From NCBI GenBank assembly GCA_016782825.1, contig JADHXT010000233.1, positions 1 to 6,062 on the forward strand: 6,062 bases of DNA, read 5' to 3'. Position numbers and translations under genes: made by a program. This document shows, in pieces, positions 5,037 to 6,062 of the stretch. The notes under the pieces are model-generated. The model ran no database searches and was not told the DNA's origin. It worked only from the letters and a program-made list of their open reading frames with translations. This DNA is from Candidatus Brocadiia bacterium (lineage in GTDB: Bacteria; Planctomycetota; PUPC01; DSUN01). Every line of letters begins with the position of its first letter. Within the stretch, counting starts at the first letter, position 1.

Positions 5037-5181
5037 CCTGGGCCTCCTGGCCTTCGGGGTGGACCGGGCATACCCCGGCGCCCCTGTGCCGCCCGGGGGG
5101 ACAGCGGAGAGGCCGTTGGAGGGAGGGCGGACGCGTTGACATCGAAGGCGTCGGCCTCCGCGCAGCAGGGTCCGTCCGGGG

Positions 5182-5195
5182 CGTCGTGCACGACG
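5182..5195. promoter_or_regulatory. Perfect 14-bp palindrome, possible operator
   Basis: CGTCGTGCACGACG is a perfect inverted repeat without spacer, in the leader of the MORN-repeat gene about 45 bases after its predicted transcription start and at the edge of the 84-bp element. It could be a dimeric regulator site or an RNA hairpin. Copy 1 has only a near-palindrome at the matching place (4090-4103). Confidence 0.35.
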
Positions 5196-5275
5196 GTGCT
5201 CACTTCACGGCCAGGTGCCTCGATGCTGGCGCGATTGCTATCGTCATCATAGGGGAGGCGGGTCGTCGGTTCAAG
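5192..5275 (-). repeat. 84-bp dispersed element, copy 2
   Basis: This is the partner of 4096-4179. It lies upstream of the minus-strand MORN-repeat gene, with the same orientation toward a downstream minus-strand gene as copy 1. The conserved block spans the -10 region and about 35 bases downstream of it, which would be the start of the transcript. Confidence 0.7.
5246..5274 (-). promoter_or_regulatory. Candidate promoter for the MORN-repeat gene
   Basis: On the minus strand TTGAAC (5269-5274), 17 bases and TATGAT (5246-5251). Transcription would start near 5239, giving a leader of about 200 bases before 5036. The -35 TTG, the spacer length and the -10 hexamer are all kept in the homologous copy at 4150-4178. 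Confidence 0.55.
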
Positions 5276-5280
5276 AGGAT

Positions 5281-5309
5281 TTGCGGGGCGCCAGCGGCTT
5301 GGCTAGGAT
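5281..5309 (+). promoter_or_regulatory. Weak candidate promoter for the SGNH hydrolase, with dyad over the -10
   Basis: TTGCGG (5281-5286), 17 bases and TAGGAT (5304-5309) point toward the gene at 5412. CTTGGC (5298-5303) and GCCAAG (5312-5317) form an exact 6-bp inverted repeat bracketing the -10 hexamer, where a repressor could sit. The -35 is poor (three of six), so the call is tentative. Confidence 0.35.
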
Positions 5310-5355
5310 GCGCCAAGTCAAGGCGGAATGCGGAATGGGAGGCGCACCCCACGCC

Positions 5356-5383
5356 GGAGCTCCTCGCGGCGAAGCGGCAGTGG
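5356..5383. repeat. Possible fragment of the 89-bp three-hairpin repeat
   Basis: This stretch, containing CTCGCGGCGAAGCGGC, matches the first 28 or so bases of copy B (from 3020) at about 22 positions, including GCGAAGCGGC exactly. The rest of the unit is absent. It lies in the leader of the SGNH gene. Chance similarity in GC-rich DNA is possible. Confidence 0.3.
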
Positions 5384-5411
5384 TCTCGGGCCCTTTGCGG
5401 AGTGAATGACG

Positions 5412-6062
5412 ATGGCTGAAGTGAGTCGGCGGACGTTCATCACGTCGTCGTCGGCGTGCGCCTCTGCGGCCGCGGTGGCTGTCGGGGCGGGGGCCGCAGA
5501 CGCGCGGGCGAAGGCGGCGGGAGTCGCGGGCTACAACTATCGCCTCCCGAAGATCAAGACGGGGGCGACGCTGCTGTTCCAGGGCGATTCCATCACGGAT
5601 ATGAAGTGGGGGCGCAACCAGAAGGACCGCAACCACTACCTCGGCCACAGCTATGTCTACCTGATCGCCGCGAGACTCCACACCGACATGCCGGAGGCGA
5701 AGCTCAATTTCCTGAACCGTGGCATGAGCGGCCACACGGTGGCCAATCTGAAGGCCCGCTGGCAGAAGGACGCGCTGGATCTGAAGCCCGACGTGCTGTC
5801 GATCCTGATTGGCGTCAACGATGTCGGCCGCGCGGTGCGATCGAAGCGGGAGGTGGACGTCGAGGCGTTCGCGGCGGACTATCGGTCGCTGCTGGATCAG
5901 TCGCGCCAGGCGAATCCGGAACTGAAGATCGTCTTGTTGGAGCCGTTCGTATTGCCGGTAACGAGGGTCAAGGCCGGGTGGGAAGCGTGGCGTGGCCAGA
6001 CCGACCGGCTTCGGGCGGTCGTGGCGAAGCTCGCCTCAGAACACAAGGCGCTCCTGCTGAAG
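5412..6062 (+). CDS. Tat-exported SGNH/GDSL hydrolase (N-terminal 217 residues; runs off window)
   Basis: A twin-arginine signal (SRRTFI, residues 5-10) is followed by an Ala-rich hydrophobic segment and AxA-type sites (about 28-35), so the enzyme is exported folded. The SGNH blocks are: block I GDSIT with nucleophile S60; block II NRGMSG with G104; block III GVND with N136. The last block, with the catalytic Asp and His, lies beyond the window end. The sequence around NRGMSGHTV and LKPDVLSILIGVND is typical of the lysophospholipase L1/rhamnogalacturonan acetylesterase-like group, which removes acyl groups, often acetyl from polysaccharides. The substrate cannot be told. A second in-frame ATG at 5406 directly follows TGA (5403-5405); its spacing to GGAG (5399-5402) would be 3 bases, against 9 for 5412, so 5412 is preferred. 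Confidence 0.93.
   Translation, partial: MAEVSRRTFITSSSACASAAAVAVGAGAADARAKAAGVAGYNYRLPKIKTGATLLFQGDSITDMKWGRNQKDRNHYLGHSYVYLIAARLHTDMPEAKLNFLNRGMSGHTVANLKARWQKDALDLKPDVLSILIGVNDVGRAVRSKREVDVEAFAADYRSLLDQSRQANPELKIVLLEPFVLPVTRVKAGWEAWRGQTDRLRAVVAKLASEHKALLLK

Noticed and set aside
4096..5275. The 84-bp duplicate as a conserved protein segment (plus or minus strand)
   Set aside because: In the frames examined on each strand, differences are spread over all three codon positions with no excess of silent changes; retained as a non-coding element instead.

Overview
The window is GC-rich chromosomal DNA that looks planctomycete-like (Planctomycetota or a related PVC lineage). The grounds are a type II pseudopilin with an H-x9-D tail, a Tat-exported SGNH hydrolase, several small envelope-anchored proteins, and intergenic gaps full of palindromic repeats. 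This is inferred from gene style; no marker gene is present.

Layout. At 1-190 lies a tandem array of an 86-bp twin-hairpin repeat. A minus-strand pair follows: a pseudopilin (1343 to 699) and, 21 bp further on, a lipoprotein with two zinc ribbons (677 to 249), apparently one operon behind a promoter at 1396-1424. A divergent gap holds a degenerate third copy of the 86-bp repeat and a strong plus-strand promoter (1574-1602) for an M42-family metallo-aminopeptidase (1662-2720). The M42 gene converges on a minus-strand gene for a small membrane-anchored protein with a pseudopilin-like segment (3613 to 3188). The 467 bp between them hold no gene, only two G-quadruplex motifs and two copies of an 89-bp three-hairpin repeat.

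From about 3627 to 4358 there is an apparently broken small gene, a tandem array built on TATCCAG and GTCTACATTA, and inverted copies of the same GTCTACATTA motif. This looks like remains of a small repeat or mobile element. A minus-strand gene for a membrane-anchored protein with five MORN_2-type repeats follows (5036 to 4359). After a 375-bp divergent regulatory gap, a Tat-signal SGNH/GDSL hydrolase begins at 5412 and runs off the window.

How the genes relate. Nearly every product is predicted to be envelope-associated: pseudopilin, lipoprotein, two single-helix anchored proteins and a Tat substrate. The M42 peptidase is the cytosolic exception. There is no obvious shared pathway. The most unusual content is intergenic: at least four repeat families, two of them with conserved hairpins, and an 84-bp element present twice that carries a TTG-N17-TATGAT promoter in the same orientation in both copies.
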